A stretch of 64,000 nt of DNA from Misgurnus anguillicaudatus. Lineage: Eukaryota > Chordata > Actinopteri > Cypriniformes > Cobitidae. The stretch's first letter is position 1. Each line of letters begins with the position of its first letter. The position numbers and the translations under genes were made by a program. The stretch is from the NCBI RefSeq assembly GCF_027580225.2, contig NC_073352.2, positions 32,498,501-32,562,500 of the forward strand. Reading direction: 5' to 3'. The notes beneath the pieces are model-generated. The model was not told the origin of the DNA, did not search any database, and was given only the letters and a program-made list of their open reading frames with translations. This document shows positions 46,021-64,000 of the stretch, piece after piece.

Positions 46021-46437
46021 CATTTAAAAAAAATGGAGCCTTACACCCTTTAGTAATGCGTATGATTTTATTTAAACGAGAACAAAAATTAAATCTCTTA
46101 TACAATCTGGTCCAGGTATAATGCATTTATTAATGCACAATTAGCATTAGAGAATTTTTAAAATAAATTGTATAATTGTATAAAGCATTTACGATTACGA
46201 ATGGTGAAACATTAAACATTTCTGCATTGTAAAAAATTCTTTGCTGCCTTATTTTTTTTAGTTGAATCAACTCAGATTTACAAGTCATGTCAACTTACTA
46301 TTATTTATCTTGACTATATACGTTGAAGTTGACTTTTTTCAACTATATTTTATAAGTTATAACAACTCATCTCTAGTCAAGTTAAATAATAGTAATTTAA
46401 AATGACTTGCAAATGTGAGTTGATTCAATTAAAAAAA

Positions 46438-47163
46438 TTAAAGGGGCCATGGCATAAACATCTTTTTTCATGTTTAAGTGTTATAATTGGGTCCCCAGTG
46501 CTTCTATCATCCTAGAAAATGTGAAAAACATCAACCCAGTAACTTAGTTTTGGTTAACCATTCTCTTTAAGCACATGAGAAAATAGGTCGTTGAAATTTG
46601 GCTTTCCTTATGATGTCATAAGGAGCTCTTATTATAATAATACCATCCCTTAATCTGCACTATCCAATCACAGCACTGCCATTTAGTGCAGAGAAAAAGA
46701 GAGAGAGAAAATAATTCACAGCACAATTTAGTTTCAATGGCAACAAACCGCTCATTTGCATTTATAACATTCTCTGCAAGCACGTGAAAAATTATGTCTT
46801 TGAAATTGGGTTCCCCTTGTGATGTCAGAAGGGGATAATACCACCCCTTAATCTGCACTATCCAACCACGGCACTGCCATTTAGTGCAGACAGAAAGAGA
46901 AAAATAATTGGCAACACAATTGAGTTTTAATTTCAACAAACCACCATCATTGTGATCAGTGTTTGCGTTTCATCAGCTCATTTACATTTTAAAGGACACA
47001 CCCAAAAACATACATTTTTGCTTGCACCTACAAAGTGGCAATTTTAACACGCTATAATTAATTATCTGTGTGGCATTTTAAGCTAAAATTTCACATACGT
47101 ACTCTAGTGACACCAAAGACTTATTTTACATCTTTATAAAATCTCATAATATGACCCCTTTAA
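46438..47163. mobile_element. Family A TTAA element with internal duplication
   Basis: It begins TTAAAGGGGCCATGGCATAA and ends ATGACCCCTTTAA. It is 725 bp rather than the ~450-500 bp of other copies, because the block TAATCTGCACTATCCAA ... GCCATTTAGTGCAGA ... AATAATT is present twice (about 46,594-46,740 and 46,775-46,930). Confidence 0.85.
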
Positions 47164-47640
47164 AGGGGCCAATATCATGAAAATCTGACTTTTTCCATGT
47201 TTAAGTGCTATGATTGGGTCTCCAGTGCTTCTATCAACCTAGAAAATGTGAAAAAGATCAACCCAGTAACAGTTTTGGTAAACCATTTTCTGCAAGCACA
47301 TGAGGTCATTGAAATTATGTCATAAGGAGCTCTTATTATAATAATACCGCCCCTTAATCTGCACTATCCAACCACAGCACTGCCATTTAGTGCAGAGAAA
47401 AAGAGAGAGAGAAAATAATTCACAGCACAATTGAGTTTCAATGGCAACAAAACCGCTCATTTGCATTTAAAAGGACACCCAAAACGGCACATTTTTTCAC
47501 ACACCTACAAAGTGGCAATTTTAACATGTTATAATAAATTATCTGTGGGGCATTTTAAGCTAAAACTTCACATACGTACTCTAGTGACACCAAAGACTTA
47601 TTTTACATCTTTAAAAAATCTCAATATATGACCCCTTTAA
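47160..47640. mobile_element. Family A TTAA element, tandem neighbour
   Basis: It shares the TTAA at 47,160-47,163 with the preceding copy and ends ATGACCCCTTTAA at 47,640. All family A blocks are present in order. Two full elements inserted in the same orientation at one target. Confidence 0.87.
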
Positions 47641-47666
47641 GGCAGCAAATGATTTTTTACAGTGCA

Positions 47667-49910
47667 ACAGCAGAATGTTCAATCCTCCCAGAATGTAGGC
47701 AACAAATGTGGCTTTGATGGACAGAACTCACAGAAAATTAACAAAATGCATAAAAAAATAAGCCCACTGGATGTTATTTGTCCCTGTCAAGTGCACTGTA
47801 CATAAATATGCTTGCAGAAAATCCCCCAGTAGAAACATGAGACACAGACGACTCTATCTTGAGCTCTCCAATGGATTTAGATAGTCTATTTTCTGACAAA
47901 TATGCAATGGGCTGAAAGTGCCCTACAAATAAAACAGGTTTAGGAGGTCAATCAACAATTTGTGTACAAAACACATCAGACAACCTGTAAAACAAGCTAT
48001 TGACCTAATTATTATCCCTGTCAAGTTAATCCCAAACTTTTAATTCTGACCTGGTGTGGGCTGTCAAGACTCAGGTTATCTAAAAATGTATAATGTTTTT
48101 AAAAGGATAATTCACACAAAAATGTAATTGTGCTATCATTTATTCACTCTCAAGTTGTTACAAACCTGAATAAATTTTGTTGTTTTGCTGAAAACAAAGA
48201 TATTTTGAAACATGTTTGTAACCAAACAGATCTGGGGCAGCACTGACTTCAATAATATTGTTTTCCCTACAATGGAAGGGAATGGTTCCCCTGATCTGCT
48301 TTGTTACAAATATATTTTTAAATATCTTCATTTGTGTTCAGCAGAATAAAGAAATGTATACATGTTAGTCTGGAAAAACTTAAGGGGTAGTAAATGACAG
48401 AATTTTAATTTTTGCGTGAATTATGCCTTAAAATGTAAACAAAACCGTTTTAATCGTGTTACATAGATCTTACAATAATTTTATTTTCATGTTGAGTAGA
48501 TGCGTAACAGTAGTGGATTTGTCCCCATTTTAGTATTGCTGTCAGAAAAAATCCTCTCCAACGGCTATTGCAGCTCGATTTCACAAACTGAAAGAAAAAA
48601 CATTCTTATCAGACCTTTAATAGCAATAATAATTCACATTTGCACATTTGTCCTATCATAAGTAAAAACAGGTCACACATACACACACACACAGTTAAGT
48701 TAGCGGTATATTGCTATATTACCAAATGATTAATTCGCTGTCTTATTGTTTTGTTACAATTTTAGTGAAATCCAGGCTAAAGTCTCATAATATAATCTAA
48801 TCTAATCCATTTCATTTCACTAAAAAAGGGTATGCACATGAAGTCACCGTCGGTGAGAGTGACTGCGGTTACGCCCACTGAGTGGCAAAAGACAGAGCGG
48901 CAGCATTTGAGTACAGCGTGACATCGACAAAAACACGGTGAAAACACGTCGAAATGGGAAAAAGCTGTTGTCTGATAGACTGTACTAACAGATTAACAAA
49001 AACACCAAAAGGGGAAGTAAATTGATCGTTCATGCCAACGTTCACAGGCCACAGGTGGGTTGATAAGTTGCTAGGGTCACTATCAAGCAGAGGTTTTACT
49101 TTCTACTTAAACATATTTTTTCAAGTATTTGTATTTTATCCGTGTTTTTCTTTGAAAAACATACATTCCAAAGCATATTATCATAATTTTTACTCTATTA
49201 CATTTCATAAATAATACATTTTTGTTTTACATTTAATATTTAAGTACATTAACGTACTTTTACTCAAGTAAAAGTACACAATTTAAATGTATTTAGGTAT
49301 TAAATAAATTTTAATACGCAATATTAAAGAATACACAGTATGATTAAATGCTTTAGAATGTAGTAAAGTAAAATGTTTCCCAATACAAACACCCTAATAA
49401 AGCACAGATTCTTTGAAAATGTAACTAATGTAACTCAGTATTGTCCACCTCCGCTATCAAGTCCAACTTAATTTAATTTAAGCTGATAATAGTCAGTTTT
49501 ACTGGCATTTTCACAGCAGCCCCTATAAAAACCAGCTATTTTGTTGAACGTTTGCCACTCAACAGGAGGATCTCTCACGTGGTCACGTGGAAAAGTGACG
49601 TCAATGCATACCCTCTATTGATTTCAATCTTACTCAGTTATCAAGGTTTTGTTTACATCATGTATGTTGATTTTATGTAGAAAACAGTAAATCACAAAGA
49701 ATTGTTTACATTTACAAGTTTGACCAGATTTGGCCACCAAAATTTGAGAGTGTGCCACTGAATTTTACATCCAGTCGCACATGTGCGAACAGTAAATTTA
49801 ACCTTTTTTTGTGACGTGACACTGAATTTGAAACAGCACATTGTACTTTCTGCATCTTTCATTAAAGTATTAGTAATACAGTGGAAATTAGTAGAAATGT
49901 GAATATTTGG
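47667..49910. other. Intergenic region downstream of trpt1
   Basis: 48,099-48,431 is a family T repeat. 48,840-49,060 carries a THAP-like fragment (separate entry). 49,735-49,910 has facing GTGCGAC/GTCGCAC-type and ACTGAATTT motifs, a likely small foldback that reaches into the last trpt1 exon. Otherwise nothing. Confidence 0.5.
48954..49025 (+). pseudogene. THAP-like zinc-finger fragment, probably transposon-derived
   Basis: An ATG opens a 23-codon frame MGKSCCLIDCTNRLTKTPKG and then stops at TGA. The start (short basic N-terminus, closely spaced Cys residues, then an N-R and a Lys/Pro stretch) resembles the first part of a C2CH THAP domain, found in P-element-like and other vertebrate transposases. 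Frame is lost immediately after, so this is a relic at best. Confidence 0.4.
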
Positions 49911-51510
49911 TTAGCATGTTGATTTACAGTGTGTGCCCCTAAATTTTCTGGTTGCGCCCCTAAAATTTTCAGTTGGGGCCCTGGGTTGTGGTAGTGACTC
50001 ACCCGAAGGTTTGAGTTTTTGTACTCTAGAGAAGTAGCAGGGTGCTAACACCCCTGCAGCATCTCCAGGGGTCAACAAAACCCCATTCGCCGACCAGAAA
50101 AACTGAATCCCATCTGAACACCAAACAGAAGTGATCATTGTAATATTGTGAAACTCATAAACATCACTTTTAAAAAAAATAAAGATTTATCAATACCTGA
50201 AATAGCTTTTGAGACATTAATGTACACAGCCACCTCACAGTTCTGCCTCATACCTGGAAATGAAAGCACCTCAGTTGTGAGTTTTCCATAACCTGGATTG
50301 TTTCAGTAGAAAACTTCAAAACTGATTTCAAACATTCTTTGCCATTAACTACACAAAAAGTCCTACAAAAGACACAAAAAAGCTCCCCTAATCTACACAT
50401 CTGTTGATCTCACCACTGATGACTCCGCCCTCTCCAGGTAGCCCAGGTGCCAGGTGTATATGAGTTCTGTTCATTCGGCTGAGACCCTGACTTTGTATAG
50501 AGGGCCAGTGATTCATATATGTGCCATGCACAGCCTCTTTTGGACAGTCTGGATCATCAGGTGACACCGGTTTCAACTCCAGATCTTCAACCTGATTGAG
50601 ACACATTCTAGAATAAGTGCATTTTATACATAATTAATATGATTATATGTGACCCTATCAGACTAAAAGTGTCTCACAGACTAAAAGTTTTCACAAACAT
50701 ATATCCTAGAGAAAAACATAATTAGTAATATCTTTTAAAGGTGCGTGGGTTTGTCTTGACCATACTGACCTGCACCGAGTGACCCTGATTGGCTCGTATC
50801 TGAAGACGTCCATCATCAGGGTGTGTTTGAAACTTGAATCGCTGCTTCTCATTGGTGGCCACCACCTGCTGCAGGTCCTCCAATGAAAAAGAGCGAAACT
50901 GCTGATGAGCCAGAAGTTCATCAACATACACAAAACCATCTGCAGGAGACACATAAGGTTGCATTACAAGTCAAAGACAAAAGGATACAACACTAAACCA
51001 AATCCTATGCCAAAGTCAGCATGGCTTAATACATCTCAAGGAGGAGTTGAATTAATAATTTGGAAGTTTGTCAATATCATCTCGCACCTGAGCTCATCTG
51101 AAGGCCCATCTTACTGGCACCATGGCGTAATACATAAGACAGGGATTTGGACAATCTCACACCCCTGCTCTGAAAAACATAAAAGCATAGCTATTATTTT
51201 GTCAAGTATTTGACACAAAATAAAATTGGAAGGTGACATATCCCTGCTAAAAAAACAATAGACACCATCACAGAAATTCTAATGATTTTATTTGGAATTT
51301 TATTGGTTCTAATGGAATATGGCCCAAACACACTACAGTGTAGTGGTTTTAATGGTAAAAGCTAATGGTTCCTATTGGTATTTTAACGGAAACCATTAGA
51401 ATTTTCTGTAATGGTTTTATTGTTTTTTTTTTCAGCAGGGATCCTAAAACTATTTTAAGCAGCACTTTCTTCATTCAGTTATGATTGAAATGCAGGCTTT
51501 TTGTGACCTC

Positions 51511-51542
<32 letters not shown>

Positions 51543-52222
51543 TTTATTTTGTATAGCGCCTTTAAAGGTAATTTCTCAAAACGCTTACAGAAGAAAAAAA
51601 AACATAAGTTGTTAACTGAGATACACATATTAATAAACTACATGAAATAACTGTGAAAATTAAAGTAAAAAAGATGTATAGTTCACGCAAAAATATAAAT
51701 TCTGTCATCATTTACTCAACCTCATATTATTTTTTTCCTACTATGGAAGTCCATCGGGTGCCATCAACTGTGTGATTACTATCATTTATCATCATTTACT
51801 CACCCTCATGTTGTTAAAAACCTGTATAAATTTTGAGCAGTGTTTAAAACCAAACAGCTAAAAAACCCCAGCTTTGAGCACCGCTGACTTCCATAGTAGT
51901 ATTTTCCTACTATGAAAGTCAATGGCGCTTCGTTTCCTGGTTCATTACAAATATCTTTCTTTGTGTTCATTAAAACAAAAACATTTATATAGCTTTTTTT
52001 AACAACATGAGGATGATGACAGAAATTTTGGGTGAAGTATCCCTTTAAACGACTATACACAAAATCATGAATTGCGTTAAACTTATAGCAATGATTCTGT
52101 AAAGACCACATACATGCTTTAAAAATACTTTAATATAAATATTAATAAACTACCTCTTCAACTCTGTATCCTCGCCCTCCTCTTCCTCTTTTTCCTCCTC
52201 TCTCTCGAGGTCGACTGTCCAT
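49911..52222 (-). CDS. trpt1: tRNA 2'-phosphotransferase 1 (KptA/Tpt1 family)
   Basis: Six coding exons joined in phase on the minus strand: 52154-52222, 51088-51169, 50770-50939, 50414-50591, 50197-50253 and 49911-50113 (252 residues; human about 253). All introns are GT-AG. The enzyme transfers the 2'-phosphate left at a tRNA splice junction to NAD+. Visible family landmarks: an Arg/Gly-rich N-terminus; RLSKSLSYVLRHG (Arg-His of the KptA active site); DGFVYVDELL; IRANQGHS; HGTYMNHWPSI; RTHIHLAPGLPG; CEVAVYINV; and DGIQFFWSANGVLLTPGD. The last exon codes for a tail (after KPSGESLPQP) built of near-repeated AAAATTTTAGGGGC units that look repeat-derived. A strong internal donor (TTCGG|GTGAGT) just before suggests the true terminal exon may differ. 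Divergent partner of ctsf. Confidence 0.92.
51242..51440. repeat. MITE, CCCTGCTAAAAAAA ends, copy 2 (trpt1 intron 1)
   Basis: Left CCCTGCTAAAAAAACAATAG and right TTATTGTTTTTTTTTCAGCAGGG are inverted. It is similar throughout to 34,613-34,808, including GCTAATGGTTCCTATTGGTA. It lies in the first intron of trpt1. Confidence 0.88.
51511..51590. repeat. (ATA)n microsatellite and retroposon-like tail
   Basis: About ten ATA/AAT units, then ACTTTATTTTGTATAGCGCC, a motif often seen next to the 3' tails of fish LINE/SINE copies. No retroposon body is recognised upstream. Confidence 0.6.
51676..52048. repeat. Family T repeat, copy in trpt1 intron 1
   Basis: GTTCACGCAAAAATATAAAT at the left and GGGTGAAGTATCCCTTTAA at the right. 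ATTTTCCTACTATGAAAGTC and AATTCTGTCATCATTTACTC blocks match the other copies. Part of the element appears duplicated (CATCATTTACTC twice). Confidence 0.75.
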
Positions 52223-52932
52223 TGATTTAATTTCGATACGTGTGATACAGTATACTGTCGTTGTGATTATACGAGTAATTTTCACACACTATAACCAGCA
52301 CTTTAACTTGGATAATTATTATATGCGAAAGTTGTATATTTAAAATATATCAAACATTTCTTACGGTTGTTTCTATCGCTGAACTTTACATGTACCAGCT
52401 AATGCTCACAACATAGTAAACAGTACGCAGCCATTATGAGTCTGTTTATTTAGAGGCCAGCAGAGGTCACTAGAGCACATATGTTTTACACGTGCAAACC
52501 ACATAGCGTTAATAATGACACTATTTATTTTTGGTACGTTTTTATTTATGTGGTGGTTACATGTATGTGGGGCGCATATTTTATCTATAAAATGCTAATT
52601 ATATAAATAAAATAAAATATAAATACCAACATTTGCTGAATAAGAAGACTTCCCTAGTTCCATCAAAAATACAGTTTTATTTTAATATAATTTATAATTA
52701 CTACAAACAACAATTCCCTTTCATGTAAAATTTGTTTTATAGATAAAAAATCCGCCCATAATGCACATCCGCCATCTTTGTGCGGGGCATCGCTAGCACT
52801 TTAATCTTCCATCTTTGTGCGGGGCGCCAGACTGACGCTTCGCATTCTCGATCATCAAGCACTGCGGGTTTACGAACTCAAAAACAAATACCTAATCTAA
52901 CGTCGTGTTTTCTGCTCAGAGAGCTCGACAAG
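52223..52932. promoter_or_regulatory. Presumptive bidirectional promoter, trpt1 / ctsf
   Basis: The two start codons face away from each other across 710 bp. No repeat element is recognised here. A 17-bp direct repeat, CCATCTTTGTGCGGGGC, occurs at 52,772-52,788 and 52,809-52,825, just before the ctsf start; CCATCTT resembles a YY1-type motif. No clear TATA box sits at a fitting distance. Transcription start sites cannot be placed from sequence. Confidence 0.55.
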
Positions 52933-61722
<8,790 letters not shown>

Positions 61723-62454
61723 ACACACACACACACACGACTTAATGTGTAGTATTAAGTAGCTGAACAGGTGAAGTATATCTCATGAAGTCATAACACT
61801 TTCATTATCGTCCCTCTCTCTATTATATGCATGCAACACATCTGTTCAGTATAGCTGTAACTAGCTGATTCCTGATCAGTTCAGCTTTTCATGAGTAAGT
61901 TTGGATGTGCTGTAATGTTATGGAAACTGCAGATAGCAAAGAGGGACATGATAGCAACATACACTGTTTACAATGTTACTAACAATAACAATGTTATTGT
62001 GATTCCACTAGTTAATTGGTTTTATTCTTTGATTTTGTGTTTTAATATATTTAATCCGTCTGTTTAAATCTGCTGACTAGATTTTAAATGACTTTATATT
62101 TGAATTGACTGAAATGAGTGAATATTTTACTGTGTTTTAATGTAATTGTCTTGGAAACCAGATCGTGCACACAATGACTTCAAAGTATGTGATTCCGTTA
62201 TACGTGTGGCTTCTTTTAAGTACACATCCTTCTCATTTTTGAACATTTTGCTGCATGGAAACCTTAATTAGCTGCTTCAGGAGTGTTTGATTAGGGTTGG
62301 AGTTAAACTCTGCAGAGACACCGGCCCTCCAGGAGCAGGATTGGTGACCCCTGGTTTAAAGGCTTCAGGACTATTTTGTGGTAGAAATTATTTTCATTTG
62401 CAATGCTGTATTGTTCAAACAAGATAGTTGTCTATTGCATTATCAAAGCTGTTG

Positions 62455-62460
62455 AATAAA
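62455..62460 (+). terminator. Polyadenylation signal of ctsf
   Basis: AATAAA about 730 bases after the stop codon. It is followed by a T/G-containing stretch, and a known-type repeat starts at 62,597. Position makes it the likely 3' end, with a 3' UTR of about 750 bases starting with an (AC)n run at 61,724-61,738. Confidence 0.65.
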
Positions 62461-62596
62461 CTCACACTTGTCTCAAAACTTGGGCGTAATGGTTGTATTA
62501 CTCCTAACACTTTTAATTATCTTAATAATAGAACAAAAGTCTGCTCATGGTGAAAGCAAACACAGTTGGAAATAAGCAAGAAATGTCAACTTTTAA

Positions 62597-63274
62597 CAGC
62601 GTTCCTACGGGTCCTTGAAAGTTTGTGAATCTGGGGGAAAAATTCAAGGCCCTGGGAAGTTTTTGAATATATACATACATAGATACAGGTCATTGAAAGT
62701 GCTTGAATCTATTTGATGCAAGAGGTTTTCTGGGAAAAAAAATCCATATTATTCCCTGTGTAGTGTAGGATAATATCATAAAAATTGCTTATATGCTTAT
62801 ATCTTCTGTATGCGAATGTTGATTTATACCAGAATGCTTTTTTGCATAGTTGTGTTTGACACATGAAAACGTCTCGGGTTACGTATGTAACTGTTGTTCC
62901 CTAAGAAGGGCGTCTCCCTTGCCATACTTCCTGCATCCTTGTAACGCCGTCTTTGGCAATATTTCAGGTAGCGATATACTTCCTGGCTCCTGCATTACCC
63001 TGTCTTTGCCGTTAAGCCTCACCATTGGTTGAATTTGATATACACATTCAGACGCACTTACCCCTGGAGGCGTCCGCAAAGTGTCACCGCAGTGATGCAG
63101 TGTGAGTTCCTTCGAAAGGGAACTGTAACAATGTATCTTAAAAGGTAACACAATGTAACCTTGCTCTCACTTAAAATGTGTCCCCACATTTAGTCCTTGA
63201 ATTTGAGGGTATTGGACCTGGAAAGTCCTTGAAAGGTCCTTGAATTTGAAGTTAACTAAGGTGTGGGAACCCTG
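62597..63274 (-). mobile_element. Composite hAT-like MITE, copy 3 (family C), reversed
   Basis: Starts CAGCGTTCCTACGGG and ends GTGGGAACCCTG. TTTTAA borders both sides (a decayed target duplication). The inner inverted pair (ACTGTTGTTCCCTAAGAAGG, AAAGGGAACTGTAACAATG) is conserved with copies 1 and 2. Confidence 0.88.
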
Positions 63275-63867
63275 TTTTAAGTTTTCAAGGTTTTTGTGTC
63301 GTGTTCCTCGCACAATACATTTAAGTCCGAAGTGGTAATCATAATTGTAGACCCACCCAGACAACTCTTGGACTATGGAAGTATTTTTGTGCCAAAATAA
63401 ATAATTGCAAAATTTAAAGAAATGAACAAAAATGTAAAATGAGAATGAAGAAAACAGTCAAAAAATCAACTCACCTAGATGCATAAAAGAGTTGTGTACA
63501 TGTTAATGATATATTGTAAGCCTCAAAAACGATTGTTTCCTCCTCCTTATGTAAACCTTGTGCATTCAAAAGGCAAATCTCAACATAACACCAACTTTGA
63601 TGTTACAGCCGTGATTTACGCCCCCAAAATTAAATTACAGATACAATTATTTACAAAGTTGTTAAAATCCTAAAATCAAAGTTGTGACTGCTGAGTTAGC
63701 ATTATATGCTAGTTAATGCTGTATGCTAGCGCTTAGGCTGAAGTTCTGCTATTGACATTACAGTTACATTTTGCAGGTCCATACTGAAAAAAACACAAAC
63801 TTACCACTCTGAAACATCCGTTAACAATCTCCAAACAATTCAATATTCCTCAAATTCTTAAGGTCTG

Positions 63868-63910
<43 letters not shown>

Positions 63911-64000
63911 CTACTGAAGGAGCTGCTCTGTGAAACAGCCAATCAGAGCAGAGCTCAACATTATTATTTATAACCCTTTTAAATAAGGTAATAATAGACC
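63275..64000. other. Intergenic end of the window with (AC)n
   Basis: AT-rich, no gene seen. An (AC)n microsatellite lies at 63,870-63,907. The window ends inside unannotated sequence. Confidence 0.5.

Larger units (their letters stand above)
46224..47666. mobile_element. MITE (GCATTGTAAAAAAT ends) hosting two family A elements
   Basis: Left GCATTGTAAAAAATTCTTTGCTGCC and right GGCAGCAAATGATTTTTTACAGTGC are inverted ends. AGTTGAATCAACTCAGATTT faces GAGTTGATTCAATT. The right arm is broken at TTAA by 1.2 kb of inserted family A sequence. Without the insert it reads AAAAAAATTAAGGCAGC, which matches the left arm. Confidence 0.85.

Noticed and set aside
52780..52932. Upstream in-frame ATG extending ctsf by 51 residues
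   Set aside because: It would bury the signal peptide. The sequence there contains the duplicated promoter-proximal motif, and the MDTYF start gives a normal cathepsin F N-terminus.

Overview
This window looks like nuclear DNA of a ray-finned fish, most likely a cypriniform. It has long introns with GT-AG splice sites, vertebrate orthologues split into many exons, AT-rich intergenic DNA, microsatellites, and a very dense load of short non-autonomous DNA transposons. The species call is inference from repeat style and gene structure. No bacterial or viral genes are visible.

Layout. Positions 1-36,000 hold no gene that I can defend. They are a transposon-rich intergenic desert with many elements nested inside one another. 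They include a higher-order tandem array (12.05-13.5 kb), several foldback elements of 200-900 bp, hAT-like elements with 8-bp target duplications, and several families flanked by TTAA. From 36.3 to 43.4 kb, one uninterrupted 2,360-codon reading frame on the minus strand encodes a low-complexity Ser/Thr/Pro-rich protein of the C4orf54/C10orf71(CEFIP)/PROB1 (DUF4585) type. Positions 43.5-49.9 kb are again repeats. From 49.9 to 52.2 kb, minus strand, lies a six-exon trpt1 gene (tRNA 2'-phosphotransferase). From 52.9 to 61.7 kb, plus strand, lies a complete 14-exon ctsf gene (cathepsin F), head to head with trpt1 across about 0.7 kb of presumptive shared promoter. The last 1.5 kb is repeats.

The three genes have no evident joint pathway: a structural or signalling protein of striated-muscle type, a tRNA-repair-type enzyme, and a lysosomal cysteine protease. 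The points most worth a second look are: a displaced or non-canonical splice donor after ctsf exon 6; a trpt1 C-terminus that appears to run into repeat-derived sequence; a four-unit internal repeat in the DUF4585-like protein; TTAA-flanked elements whose empty sites can be read in the same window; and a near-identical, oppositely oriented pair of ~919-bp elements, one of them inside a ctsf intron.
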